Source of the DNA: Serinus canaria
Taxonomy: Eukaryota; Chordata; Aves; Passeriformes; Fringillidae
Assembly (NCBI RefSeq): GCF_022539315.1
Contig: NC_066313.1
Coordinates: 11,287,764 to 11,351,763 of the forward strand
Reading direction: 5' to 3'
DNA length: 64,000 nucleotides
Under the pieces are notes generated by a model. The model searched no databases. It was not told the origin of the DNA and saw only the letters and a program-made list of their open reading frames with translations. Below, piece after piece: positions 23,439-35,490 of this stretch. The translations under genes and the position numbers were made by a program. Every line of letters begins with the position of its first letter. The stretch's first letter is position 1.

Positions 23439-25810
23439 GAATGTGCACCAAAAAACTTTAAAGAGGTGCAATCTATAAGTTTCATTATTATAAGAGGAGT
23501 TAGTCTGTAAAAAATTTGGACCAGGGATAATAAGTAAGAAACAAGCATAATTTCAGGTACTGCATCTTCCTTTGGATTTCTCCTGCCTAGTTTTTTAGTG
23601 AGATGAATACATTTTGCTTTTTAAGAATTTTTTCCTTGCTTTTACTTAAGGGTCTCAGTACACTTTGCATGTATGTGAATGATAAGGCAAATCCACAAGA
23701 TGGGATTTGGGGGTTTAAATGAGAAGAGGAAAGAAAAGGTTATGTAGATTTCTTGCTAGCTTTGAGAATATATTGTTAACATTACCCAGAGGTCTGTCAC
23801 ATTTACAAACTAATGCAAAAGAAGAGGGAACTGTGCTTTTTTTCTCATCTTTCTAGTCTAATAATTTAATACATGAGCAGTACAGTAATTGTCACAGGCT
23901 TTGATAATTAAATATTTCATCCTGTTTCACATTAAATTTTTGGAAGAAGTCTGAGAGTGGAGAGAATTTTATGGATTTCTGCTTAAATGAAAGATTTAAC
24001 CTAAAATAAGGATCTATCCACAATGAAAAAAAAAATAAAAAGGTTTAGTCCTTGCAAATGTTGAAGAGACTAGCTATCATACTGAAACTTTAAAACAGAA
24101 AAATAGTGGGTGATGGAAAGGCCAGAATAGGGCTGTCAAATTTTAAATTTTAACATATGGACTGCTCACTCCCTGCTCTGGTTGCTAGTCATTCCCAGAT
24201 GGTGTCTTTAGTGAGTGATGGTGAGGGGAAAGGAGCAGCTGGCAATGGCAATTTTTTGGGTTGGTTTCTTGGTTTTTGCTTTCTTTTTTTTATTTTTTAG
24301 ACATATATCTACTTAAAATTCTGTTTTCTATATTAAAAAAAAAAAAAAAAAAAAGAGAAAAAGATCAGGATGTATGGGAAGAGGTAATACATAACTTGAA
24401 AGCTGAGGCTGAAATTAAGGAAATCCTATTGTTGTGGGCTGATGAGTCAGGATCAGAATTTGGATCCAGATCTGAATTCCCCCCTAAGTGGTGAGTAATA
24501 GTTTTCATGCAGGGCCTTGTTCAGCCCCTATCATGGCTTGGCCCAGACACTGCAGGAAGGAACAGCCCTCCAGAATGGGGTTAGCTTCTCCTTGGGTGCA
24601 CAGAGCACCAGAGCTCTCCAACCAAGACATGCTCAGAGAGAGGTTTGCACACCTGCTTCAATGTGCTTGTCTAGATGGAAACAGCATGCCAAAGACATGG
24701 GGCTTTTGGTTTAGTGCTGAACACTGAGTTTGTGATATCAGGGATGATACTGATCTTTTCAAGCCTAAGGAACTTTTTTGCAAGAGGTTTGTTCTTGTGA
24801 GAAATGTCCTTAGCTTCTCCTTGTTAGCTCTTTGTAGGAGACTACAGCTGGAATGTGCCATGTGCTGACTTAGAGAGGGATTGTACCTCCAGCTGCTGAC
24901 TCCAGGCTTTTTCTTACAGTGATCCCAGTTGCTCCTTCACATCTGGCAGCAAGAGCTCCTACTGCACGGTACCTGTCTCCATTGTTCCTTTGTGTCCAGC
25001 TGTGTCACAGCTGGCTGTGTTTTTCTAGAATATAAGTAACATTTCTCAATATGTTATAATGAACCTAAGACCTGGTTATATTTCCTTATCATTTCCAGTA
25101 ATGCCTTGCTCTTTTTCTGAGTTTTTTCAGCCTAAATGGTTGAGAATATGATCTTATGTCTAAACAAGAAAAAAGGAAGCAAATTACTTGTGTGTCTCTG
25201 CTACAAATATAGCCTCTTGGTATCTAAACCCTCATAAATGTATGAACCTGATCTGTACTTCTGTTGTTATTGTCACAAATCCTGGATGCCATGGTTGCCT
25301 TTAATCTTCCAGCTTTGAGAGAAAAATCTCTCACCTAAATCAAAGCTGAGGAGAATAGTATGGTGTTAAGAGGCAGCTCATAATGGAGAGAGCTAAATTT
25401 CTACTAAAATATCATCACACTTAAAGTGTCTCTATTTTGCAATTTTAGACAAGGCTCAATGGCACAATTAAAAATGTCAAAATGAAGTTCAGAGCTTTGT
25501 AAAAACTAGCATTGCATGATATACATCATGGCCATTCTAAATCATTACCACACAATGAGAAAAACCTCTATCTTTTCTGAATCCAAGGCAACTTAGAGGA
25601 GTATTGATTTTCCCTTTACTGAGAAATGAGAATCACATATTAGGAGCTAAAGCTGCAGACACAATATAATGACCTTTCTCCTTGGCTTCTCTTTTCTAAC
25701 ACAAACTGAATCATTTTCATGGCTAGAGTGGGTATTAAACAGTATATCTTGTAGCAATGGGTTTGCAATTGTCTGTGCTTGTTTTATCCAATTAGCATAC
25801 TTACCACATG

Positions 25811-25813
<3 letters not shown>

Positions 25814-25850
<37 letters not shown>

Positions 25851-25857
25851 GATACAG
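25814..25857. repeat. Poly(A) tract, 44 A
   Basis: An uninterrupted run of 44 A, the longest mononucleotide tract in the window. No AATAAA lies in the 30 bp before it and no LINE or gene copy is seen upstream, so it does not look like the tail of a retrocopy. The exact length in such tracts is often unreliable in sequencing. Confidence 0.9.
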
Positions 25858-28800
25858 CTTTTAATTTCTGGAGATATCAGTTCCATCCAGAAAAACATTG
25901 AAAAGGATCCAGCTGGAGGTCTATTCCATCTGTCTCAGTACTGGAGGGAGGAGGGGTGTTTTCTTCCTGCAATTTTAATGCTGATGCATGATTTAGAGTA
26001 AAAAGGTAATTTCACTGAGAGCAGAGGACCTTGCTGACCTCTGGCTTATCTTAGGCATGTTTTTCTTAGCACAGCCCCACACATACTTATCTATTAAATG
26101 GTGTTCCAGCTCACAGACATGTCAGTATTCTATTTACTGCTTTAATTATATAGAATTTAAAACAAACTTATCAATTCCTGACATGCTACCTTAGAGGGAT
26201 ATATCCTCACCATGAAACAGCACAAGAGCTATATTAAACGTACCTCAAACAAAAACTGGCTGCCAACACTGCCATTAAGGGCAAATATTTATATTTTTAC
26301 ATCTGTTGTGTTTCCATCTAACCATCTTTTGTGAGAGTATGTGAAACAATGGCTTGAAACTGAATGGGCTTCCACTCTTTGATGTTTAATTCCTTTCCCC
26401 CCACACCCGGTTATCACTTCAGTTAAAGCTGCTCCTGAGTCAGCAACGTGTGTGTGTGTGTTAATGTGTGTGAAATGACATCCTTGACCAGACATCTCTG
26501 GCTGCATGGCAAAACATGGTGAAATTCACATGGTGGAATATCTGAAATGCAATTCAGTGCAGCCGTCCTCTTAGTCCAGCTGCAAATGAGAGCTGTGGGA
26601 CAGCACCAAGAGAAGAAAAAATGCATGCCTGAAACCTGGAAGCATGACAAGAAGTCATTTGCCCCTTACTTCTGTGTTGTTTATACACTTATAAGCAATA
26701 TCATGGCTTTGAAAATCCAGGAGATGCCTGGCAATGCACAGCAGTCATAAAAACACACAGTGGCTGGCAGTGTGAATTAATTCGAATTAGTTGATTTTAA
26801 ATTCCTTCTTGGTGTCTTTGGTGCTTCAGACAGCATCCTTTTTTTGTAGGAAGGATAAATAAACAGTGAGAATCAATCTGCTATCTTTGAACAAGGAATT
26901 CCATTAGAATGAAAAAAAATAAATTAATTGCAAGCAATTTTGTTATTCTGTGCTGAAGAGATTTCTCTTTTGTACTCTTCACTGTGCTGAAGAGATTTTT
27001 GACTATGATCTAGGTTTCCTATTACAAACATGGTCACTGTCCAGAACATAAGCAGTCAGTTGTGAGTAACTTATTCTTCTGGATTATTAAAACATGACCA
27101 TGCATGAAGAGTTTTCATTCTCTGAGGACTCTGGTCCTTGACCAGGTGCTCTAGAGTGGTTTAGCAATTCAAGTCAGCTGAGGAACATCTGGGAAGTGTC
27201 TTGGCATCTGCCAAGACTTGACACTGTGCAACATGCACTCATCTTTTCTGGTGTTAGGAATTATTTTTCTCAATCATTTTGATTAATACATCCAGTTTTC
27301 AGACAAGCTAATTTATAAGAAGTCAGAGATCAGAAAACTGCAGAGCTCCTGGACACTCAGAGGTTTATTTGAGGCACAAGTGTGTTCTATCTGCAGGTGA
27401 TATGGCTTTGGAATGCCTAGAAAACATGAATTCACTTAGGACTTACATGTAATGTCAGTGTATTAGATGAGTTCCAGTTCATTGTCTTTTGGAGCATGCA
27501 GATTTCTATTAACTTCTGTTACTTTCTAATTTATTATATATATTTTCCCACTTATTATAAATTATAAATGTCATAAGTTTGATGTGAAATGACCAAAGTA
27601 TAATGAAATTTTCAATTTGCACAAACTGTCACCCCTAAGCTGTCTAAAGGGATGTATCAGGAAAGATGGTTTCATTTCTTCATGATTGGGTGTCTGGATC
27701 TAATAAAAATAAACATAAAAATCTGAAGTATACACAGTAACAGTAAAATATTACTAAATAAGTATGGGTTTTTTCTCTTTGCATTTTCTTCAGGAGTCTA
27801 GTTATATAACAGACTGGGAGTTTCATGATTCTTTTTCAACTTCCCAATGATATTATTTGTTTTTATATTTTGCTTTTATATATTGAATTAGCTTAGTGCT
27901 TGTAAAAACCATAGTAAATTAGAGATGGGAATGTGGCCACTAAGCTTTTTAGATTTTTTCCATTTATATTGTGTCATTAGGCTTGGTAACTCTTGCTCCA
28001 AGATTGCCTTCCCCTGTTTTCCTTTCCCAAATGAATCTTTTGGTGGTTTTGTTACCCAGCCCACAGATACCTGAGTTAGTTTTTTTAAGAATGAAAGCTG
28101 AAAAAAACTGTGTCCACTAGCCCAAAGCAGCCATTCAGGAGGTAGAATCTAAAGTAGCAGTAAAAGCAGATTGCAGAGAAGTCTGAGGCTGAGAGAAGTT
28201 CATGGAAAGAGCAACCTGAGTGTATCTAATGGAATCCACAGACAGCACTGATTATTCTCTCAACTGGAAGAACAGCTTTATCAACAAAATTATTTGGGGA
28301 AAGCTTTTGAAAAAGCTCCTCATGAAGGGGAGCCTAAAAGAAAAAGGAAAAGAAGTGTGGGGAGAGGAAACACAGGTTCAGAGTTCAAAGATTTTAGCAA
28401 AAAGCTCCCATGCTGAACATGAGAGGTTATGGGAGAACTTGTGAAACCATCTCTAGCTAGGGGCTTGGAATAGGAGCCAAGCTGCAAAGGGCTGGCTGGC
28501 TTGAACAGTAAAGCCAAGAAAAAAGAGCCTTGGGGCCAGATCAACAGGGAAGGAATGGAGCTGCTGCTGCTCCTCACCTGGGCCTATGGCACTGACTCTC
28601 AAAAGGGAATTCCCCTTTGGCTTCAAGGGGAATGCAGCATTACACTCTGACCCTGGAGGGACTGGGCATGCCCCTTGCAGTGAAAGCCAAGGCAATGAAC
28701 ATACTGCTGACATGGAATAAATTTAGTTTCATCTTAATTGAAAGTTCAGCCACGGTTTTTAAGGGATTTTCTTGGGGTTCCTTTGTCTGTCACCATCTGA

Positions 28801-31800
28801 TTGTTATCAGTTCCAAGGCTTAAGAATCGCATTAGTTACAAATGTAATTTGTCCCTAATGATCTATTTGTGTATTTCAGTGCCTTCTAATCCTGTTACCA
28901 GGAGATTGTATCAGCTAATACAGAAGGGTAAATATAAATGAGGGTGCAAACTGATGTTATAGTCATCAAAATGAAAATTAAAGAGTTTCTTCATATTTCA
29001 CAGCACAAGCAGGGTAGCTGAGGTCAAGAGAAACCACCTTCTGACCCTGTATAATCCTCAATTAGTGTGTGTCATTTGGGGCTTGATCATTCATCCTAAA
29101 TATCTTGTGTATACCACTGGTAGAAGAGCAAAGCTTGGTATTATTCCTCCGTCTTTCTCAGCATGGTAGTCCCTGTGCTCCTTTGGTGCCTGATTATTTG
29201 AACAGCTAATATTAGAAATAGTCTCTATTTTGTCCTTTCTAGGACAAGAACCTGGGCCTTTATTTAATCTCCATTGTTCTTGTGCCATTAGGACATCCAT
29301 TGCTTGTTAGTCCTTCCAGGAGCAGCTCCACACTGCATCCACCAGTTACATTTCCCTTTTTAATATTTTCTGTCAATACCACAAAATAACACCAAAGTAT
29401 ATTATAAGCAATTTTACATTTCAGGGCTAAGAAATATAATTCAAGATAATAAGCTCCCACTAAATGTTTGGAACACCAAGCCTGCCTGAAGCACAGGCCA
29501 TATTAGGACTTCTAAGACATACAGCTTTTGTCTGACAAGCTGCAGATAAGAGTAAGATATACATTTTCTAGAAAGTGCAGAGTCCTTGGAATGATATAAA
29601 AGGTAGTTTTCTGCTATTTTTGGACAAGCAATGAAACAGCCTTTAGTCTGCCATTATTGGATGCTTTTGAAGATTGTACTTACATTGCCATTAACAGCAT
29701 AAGATGTGGAGTGATGGATAATTTGTTGTGGTTAAAGCTGAGTGTGGCTATGCTTACAGTAATCAAGTGAGTGTCATCCTTTTTGAGGAAAAGCATAACA
29801 CTTAGAGTTTTTTAATTAAGATATCAGGATGAGTGTTTGCATTTATCTTACTTTAAATAGCAGAACATGAGATACCTGCAGATAATTTGTTATAGTGATA
29901 ACATTTACCTTAAAGGAATATTTTGCAGCACCCCCTTAACTCATTTCATAGTGAAAAATTCTTAAATGTCTTTGTTTTTCTCTCAATCTGAGCACTTGTG
30001 AGGCCACACAGATGGGTGACAGAGGGGATCCAGCAGAAGTCATGACAAGAAAAGACAAAAATTCTCTGGTAACTTAGAAGGAAACATCACATCTGCTTTC
30101 CAGGAGTCATAATGAAGTTGCACAGACAACCTTGGGATTTTGATTTTTTCCTTATTTTTAAGCCTGTGGCATAGTAATCCCTCCATGTACTTCTAAATGT
30201 ACCTCCTTATACTTTTCAGACCAGACAAAAAGTAAACAAAATTGTTTGGTTTTGAACTGTAGGGATTTCCATACCTGTCTTCAACCAGGCAAAGGCTTTT
30301 TGACTCATTGTTCATGGTTCTACTACTCATGGAGCCATCAAAAGGTATTTTATGCAGAATGTGTTTTTCAACTTAGCAATTCAGTTCCAGAATCACAGAT
30401 TCATCCTGAGCTGCTTTGTCTTCCCTTTTGTAGAAGTTTTCTCTCTGTTGCAGCTCTTGTTTCTGTCCTGTCCTTCTTTCCCTTGTCTTATCGTGGGAAT
30501 GATCTTTGCTCTTCTTCCTGACCTGCCCCTTCTCTCACGTTTGGATTTGCTCCACATCAGGTGCCCAAGGGAGACTGAGGCTGGACCAAGGGAGGTGAAA
30601 TGTTGTAGAATCTGTGGAAAGCACCAAAGGTTGTGCTTTATCCTTGCTTGGATCTCTCATTCAGACCTGCCTGCCTGCTTGGACACGTCCATGAAACACT
30701 GGGCAGCAGTTGGGTGCTCTGCCTGCAGTGGGTGTAGGCACTTGTCCCTTGTGCAGAAACATGGCAGTGCTCCCTGTTGCTCCTTCTTTTCATCATATCT
30801 GCTTGCTGCCTCTCATCACTAAGTTAATCATGAGCTCCCTTGTGCACAAAAAGTCTCTTTGTGGTGTAGGGCCTGGCAGAAGCAGAGCAGTAGCAACAGG
30901 GGTGATAGTCTTTTAAAATGCATTCCAACAGCACAAACATGTAATCTTAAAATCCCAGGGACAAGAAACTCAAGAATGGAGCTTTGGAGTAGGTTGTTAC
31001 CTGTCACATGACATCTCATCAGTTTCTGAAACCCACCTTCCGGAAGGTATTCACCCAAATCATCTTTCAGTCCAGTCCTTCAATATCTTCAAGATATATG
31101 TAAAAATGAAGCTACTGCCTGTTATCATCCATGTGGTCCTTAAGCATCCATAGAAACATTGAGAATAAAAAACTGGACTGCTCAGATGGTTTTGTTTTCT
31201 TTGCAATTGAAAATAGTAAATAGAAACTACTTCTGTTTTTTCAGAAGTAGTGGGAGTATCTATAGAAAAGTCTCAGCGTTTTTTTTTCCCCCCCCATTGG
31301 TAGCCATATTTACAACAAATAGATTTGAAATATCATTTTCTATTTTCATCAAAACAAATTAAGAAGAGTTGTCTTCAACAATCATTATTTTAGATACCAT
31401 AAAATAATTGCATTTTAAACTTCTTACTCTCACTTTCCATTCTTCTATGAATTTTTTTCATTTCTCTGTGTTGTACTCCCTGAGGACCAATTATATTCTG
31501 GTGAAGTTGGATAACCAATATTGTGAATAGTAGATTTTTTTACTCTTGGGGTTTAGTATTATTCTTGTATTGAGCATGCAGACATGCACAAGCAGAATCA
31601 ATCACAGTTCTTTATGTTTTATTTTTGTTGTATTAATTACATTCAAAAACACGCTGCCAATCAAACTGCTATATTGTTTTATGGCTGTAGGTTTTGGAAA
31701 CTCTATGTGCAGTAACTCAGATGGCTTAAAATACATTTGACACTTAACTTGTGTCAAAACAACACATGCAAACAGTCAGGCTTTTATTTAGTATTGCTCT

Positions 31801-32404
31801 CAGGGAGCCCCAATTATTTATAAATTGCAAAGTCACACAGCATAAACACACTGGGAAAAGTTATATATGTATCTGCAATTATAAATATCTATTGCCATTA
31901 AAGAACACATCTTTCCCAGATTCTTCACTCTTGTATATGCTGTGATTTCTACAGCAGATGAAGGGCATGAAGCCAGACGGGAAAGAAAGGTGAGGTACAT
32001 ACAAGGCAGAATTTTATCAGTGTAATTAAAAATTCTTTTGGATTTAAGCAGCCGATTTTTTCAGGAATTATGTTCCATCCCAAAACTTGCATCTACCTTG
32101 AAGATGGCAGTTTTGCAGCATGGCTCAAGTTTAAGGCAATAGATCACTCATTTCCCCTTTTCTTGGAAGGAGGCTGTGTTTGTGTGAGAGGGTTTTTCTT
32201 TTTGAAAATTAAAGTCAATGACATTTATATAGACCCTCACCTATCCTGACATATATGGGTTATGAAAATAATGAAGAAAGTTTATCCAATCATTCAGCAC
32301 AAATAAGTAAGCATCAAGAATTACAGAGTTTGAGCTTTGTATGTCTGCTTTATCTGTGGAGCAGAAACTACTCTGGCAATAGAAATGACAAGGGGTTTTT
32401 ATAA
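25858..32404. other. Unique AT-rich sequence, no gene seen
   Basis: About 6.5 kb between the poly(A) tract and the long CR1. The longest frame is 156 codons at 30352-30822 (plus), with no recognised domain. There is a short TG run near 26448-26461 and a hairpin at 31226-31251. Nothing else could be assigned. Confidence 0.55.
31226..31251. repeat. Hairpin, 10-bp arms, T6 loop
   Basis: ACTACTTCTG (31226-31235) and CAGAAGTAGT (31242-31251) are exact reverse complements around six T. It is too small for a known RNA class. Confidence 0.85.
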
Positions 32405-32665
32405 AGCTCTCCATCATTTATCATCAGTCTTGGTGAACCAGGGAGGTTCCAGATTACTGGAAGCTGGCCAGTGTGACTTCCATCCACAAGAAGTCCTGAA
32501 GGAGGATCTGGGAAACTCCAGGCCTGTCAGCCTGAGCTGGATGCCTGACAAGGCATCAAATAGATCATCTTGAGTGCCATCATCCAACACCCAAAGGATG
32601 GCCAAAGGATCAGACCTAGCCAGTGTGGATTTAGGAGAGGCAGGTCCTACCTGACCAACCTGATC

Positions 32666-32704
32666 TCCTTTCATGACCAGGTGACCCACCTGGTCATGAA
32701 AGGA
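32666..32704. repeat. Perfect 18-bp-arm hairpin inside the CR1
   Basis: The left arm TCCTTTCATGACCAGGTG (32666-32683) and right arm CACCTGGTCATGAAAGGA (32687-32704) are exact reverse complements with only ACC between. Most CR1 copies are merely quasi-palindromic here. The reading frame encoding the Q-V-T-H-L segment is lost immediately after the right arm. Confidence 0.9.
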
Positions 32705-33790
32705 AGGCTGTGGGTGTTGTCTACCTGGACTTCAGCAAAGCCTTCTGCACCATTTCCCATGGCATTCTCCTGGAAAAGCTGGCAGCCCATGGCTTGGACA
32801 GGGTCAGTCTTCACTGGGTTAAGAGCTGGCTGGATGGCTGGGCCGGGAGAGTGGTGGTGCCACATCCAGTTGGTGGCCAGTCACCAGCAGTGTCCCCCGG
32901 GGTTAGTGCTGGAGCCAGTCCTGTTTAATATCTCCATTGGTGACATGAATGATGGGATTGAGTCCACCATTAGTAAGTTTGCAGATGACACCAAGCTGGG
33001 AGTGAGTGAGGATCTTAGGGAGGGTAGGAGGGCTCTGCAGAGATACCTGGACAGGCTGATTACATGAGCCAAGCTCAACAGTATGAGGTTTGACAAGGGC
33101 TGAGTCTTGTACTTGGGAACACTCTGGACAGCTACCAGGAGAAAAGGGAGATGGGAATACTGCTTGACAACCAACTGGTCATGAGCCAGCAGTGTGCCTG
33201 GTGGCCAAGAAGTTCAATGGCTCCTGGCCTGTGTCAGGAACAAGGTGGCCAGCAGGAGCAGGGAGGTCATTCTTCCCCTGTACTTGGCACTGGTGAGGTC
33301 ACACCTTGAGTGCTGTGTCCAGCTCTGGCCCCTCAGTTTAGGAAGGACATCAAGATGCTGGAACCTGTCCAGAGGAGGCAGCAAGGCTGGTGAGGGGCCT
33401 GGAACACAAGCCCTGTGAGGTGTAGCTGAGGGAGCTGGGGTTGTCTAGTGTGGAGAGAAGGATGCTCAGGGGAGACCTAATCACTCTCTACTGAAAGAAG
33501 GTGTATCCAGGAGGGGTCAGTCTCTTCTCCCAGGCAACCACTGACAGAACAAGAGGACACAGTCTCAAGCTGCACCAGGGGAGGTTTAGTTTGGACATTA
33601 GGTAGAAGTTCTTCACAGGAAGGGTGACTGAGCATTGGAATGGCAGCCCAGGGAGGCGGTGGACTCACCATCCCTGGAGGTGTTTAAGAAAAGCCTGGAT
33701 GTGGCACTCAGTGCCATGGTTCAGTTTACAAGGCAGCTTTAGGTCATAGGTTGGACTTGACGATCTCAAAGGTCTTTTCCAGCATAGCTT

Positions 33791-33806
33791 ATTCTGTGAT
33801 TCTGTG
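33791..33806 (+). repeat. CR1 3' terminal repeat, 2 x ATTCTGTG
   Basis: Two perfect copies of the octamer that ends avian CR1 elements and serves in target-primed reverse transcription. It fixes the 3' boundary and the orientation of the element. Confidence 0.93.
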
Positions 33807-35464
33807 ACATCCTCTATTCTTTCTTTCCCATCACTGAGGACGTAGAATCCAACAGAAAAGAGCAGAAGAATATATTCTAAGAACAACCCATAGACCCAAA
33901 TCTCTAAACCAGACCGATTCCTCACCCTCCTGCTGCTGTGCTTTTTCTCCAGCACTGCACTGTGCAGAAGCATCTCTGCTGCAGTGATCCCAGGATCTGT
34001 CAGCTCATCCTCTGAGAGTAAATCCCGGCCAGCACAGGCACTGAACCACTGACATCTGCCAGTTCAGTGCATTTGCTCTCCCTCTTTTTAATCGCTGTGA
34101 CATGCCCAGCAGCACCCTATGCCAAAGCATGTACTGCAAAGAGCAGTTTTTCCCAGTTCCATATGCCTTGGCACATCTCCATCAAGAAATGAGCACCTCT
34201 TGCACCGCAGCTGGCTGATTCCAATGAGGACAGGTTTGAACAGCTTTTGAAGCTGGAATTACTCATGGAAAGTTCAGTGCTTCCAATCCATGCAGAAAGC
34301 ACTTTCCTCCTTCCTCTGATGACCTAGATGTCGGTAGCTTGTGTCTTATCAGACCATCTTATACCACAGTATTAAGAATACAAAATTGCATTTTTAAAGT
34401 ATTTTTCAGTACCAAAGGGTTGCTGGTGCACTGAAACACAGGTTAGATTGAAACAAATAAAAACCTGGAGGAAAATTACTACTTTTATTTCAGCAGTCTG
34501 TTTTTATCCTCAGGTTTTTTCTAAGAAATGAGAAAAGATTTGCTTTTATGCCCAAGTATGTGGATTCCAAGGCTTTAAATATTTTGAATCCATTTGGTTT
34601 GGTTATGTTTTGATAGCAAAACTCTAACTCCTGATGCTTAAGTAGTCTGTTCTATGCTCTCTGTCACCAGGTATGCCCATGAATATTTGAATCTGCTTGT
34701 AAGCACGTTGAATTTCATAGAAATATAAATATTTTTACACAGTCATCGCTTGCTAGAAATGTGATGTGAGTGGCTAAAAAGAAAACAGAGCAAAAGGACT
34801 ACCTGCAAAGCTCCCATAAAACTGAAGTTTTGAACCTTTGGGATAGAAAAGTGAAGACAGAAAACTGAACCTGCTGTAGCCAACAGGTTTGCAAACAGAC
34901 ACCTCCTTTATTTGCTCTGCTCTAATGTACACTTTTTATTTATTCTTTGTAAACAGTCCATTGGAAGAGTGAGTCTATTTAGAGTAATGTTTGCAGAAAT
35001 AGCTATTTTTAAGAAAATACTGCAAATTATTTGCAGGTGCCAAATTTAAACAAGGAGTTTTGACCACATATAAGAGCTGAGTTCTAGAAGTTGTTTTCAT
35101 CCAGCGAGGGAGCAGATACCAACTCCTGCTTCAGAGAGGTTTTGCATTACTTTGGGGATGTGATAGTCTAAGATCACTTGCAGGTTTGATAGTCTGAGAG
35201 TCTTCCTTGCCTAGAAACACCCTGCTACTGGCTAAGGAACTTCATCTTACCTTCCTCTTCCATCTGCAAGAAACATATAGTGCCCAAAAAGAAAAATACA
35301 ACTGCCTGTCTGTCTCTATCTATTTAATCAAAAAATCTGCATTTTAAACTCATGTGAAGAATCTGAATAGATGGAATTATCTGCAGATATGGTAGTGAAT
35401 GGTAGTGAAAATTTTTAAATAATGAATCAAAAAATCTAACTTAGAATGAAGGCAGTGTTCTGGC

Positions 35465-35490
35465 TTTTTTTTTTTTTTTTTTTTTTTTTT
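35465..35490. repeat. Poly(T) tract, 26 T
   Basis: Uninterrupted T run in unique sequence. On the minus strand it is a poly(A) run, with no recognisable retrocopy beside it. Confidence 0.9.

Larger units (their letters stand above)
14051..25813. other. Long unique AT-rich stretch, no gene seen
   Basis: Nearly 12 kb without a recognisable exon. The largest frame is 151 codons at 21716-22171 (plus), starting MALTKLWKPLLL; it has no family match I can make and no clear splice or promoter context. Simple tracts are (T)18 at 14291-14308, (A)14 at 19167-19180 and (A)20 at 24335-24354. A stem-loop at 21914-21948 and a short tandem duplication at 23398-23438 are listed separately. Confidence 0.55.
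32405..33807 (+). mobile_element. CR1 LINE with broken reverse transcriptase (ORF2), plus strand
   Basis: About 1.4 kb of CR1, covering ORF2 from the early reverse-transcriptase region to the 3' tail. Recognisable protein pieces in order are LGNSRPVSLS (near 32510), [20 protein letters not shown] (near 32605), [10 protein letters not shown] (near 32713), [17 protein letters not shown] (near 32750) and [10 protein letters not shown] (near 32970), the last containing the catalytic ADD. They fall in different frames with stops between, so the enzyme is dead. The end at 33791-33806 is two copies of the CR1 terminal 8-mer ATTCTGTG, preceded by GGTCTTTTCCAGC. The endonuclease and 5' end are missing, as usual for CR1. 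An 18-bp hairpin at 32666-32704 sits at one frameshift. Confidence 0.95.

Noticed and set aside
25647..25898. Poly(A) tract as the tail of a processed pseudogene
   Set aside because: No AATAAA just upstream, no recognisable coding similarity and no visible target-site duplication.
26448..26461. TG dinucleotide run as a microsatellite
   Set aside because: Only about seven units. It is too short to list as a separate repeat feature.
30352..30822. 156-codon plus-strand frame, Cys- and Leu-rich
   Set aside because: Composition looks like chance translation of T-rich DNA, and no family or splice context was recognised.
32570..33067. 165-codon frame as a host gene
   Set aside because: It contains CR1 ORF2 motifs such as [10 protein letters not shown] in a frame that changes within the element. 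It is part of a dead retrotransposon.
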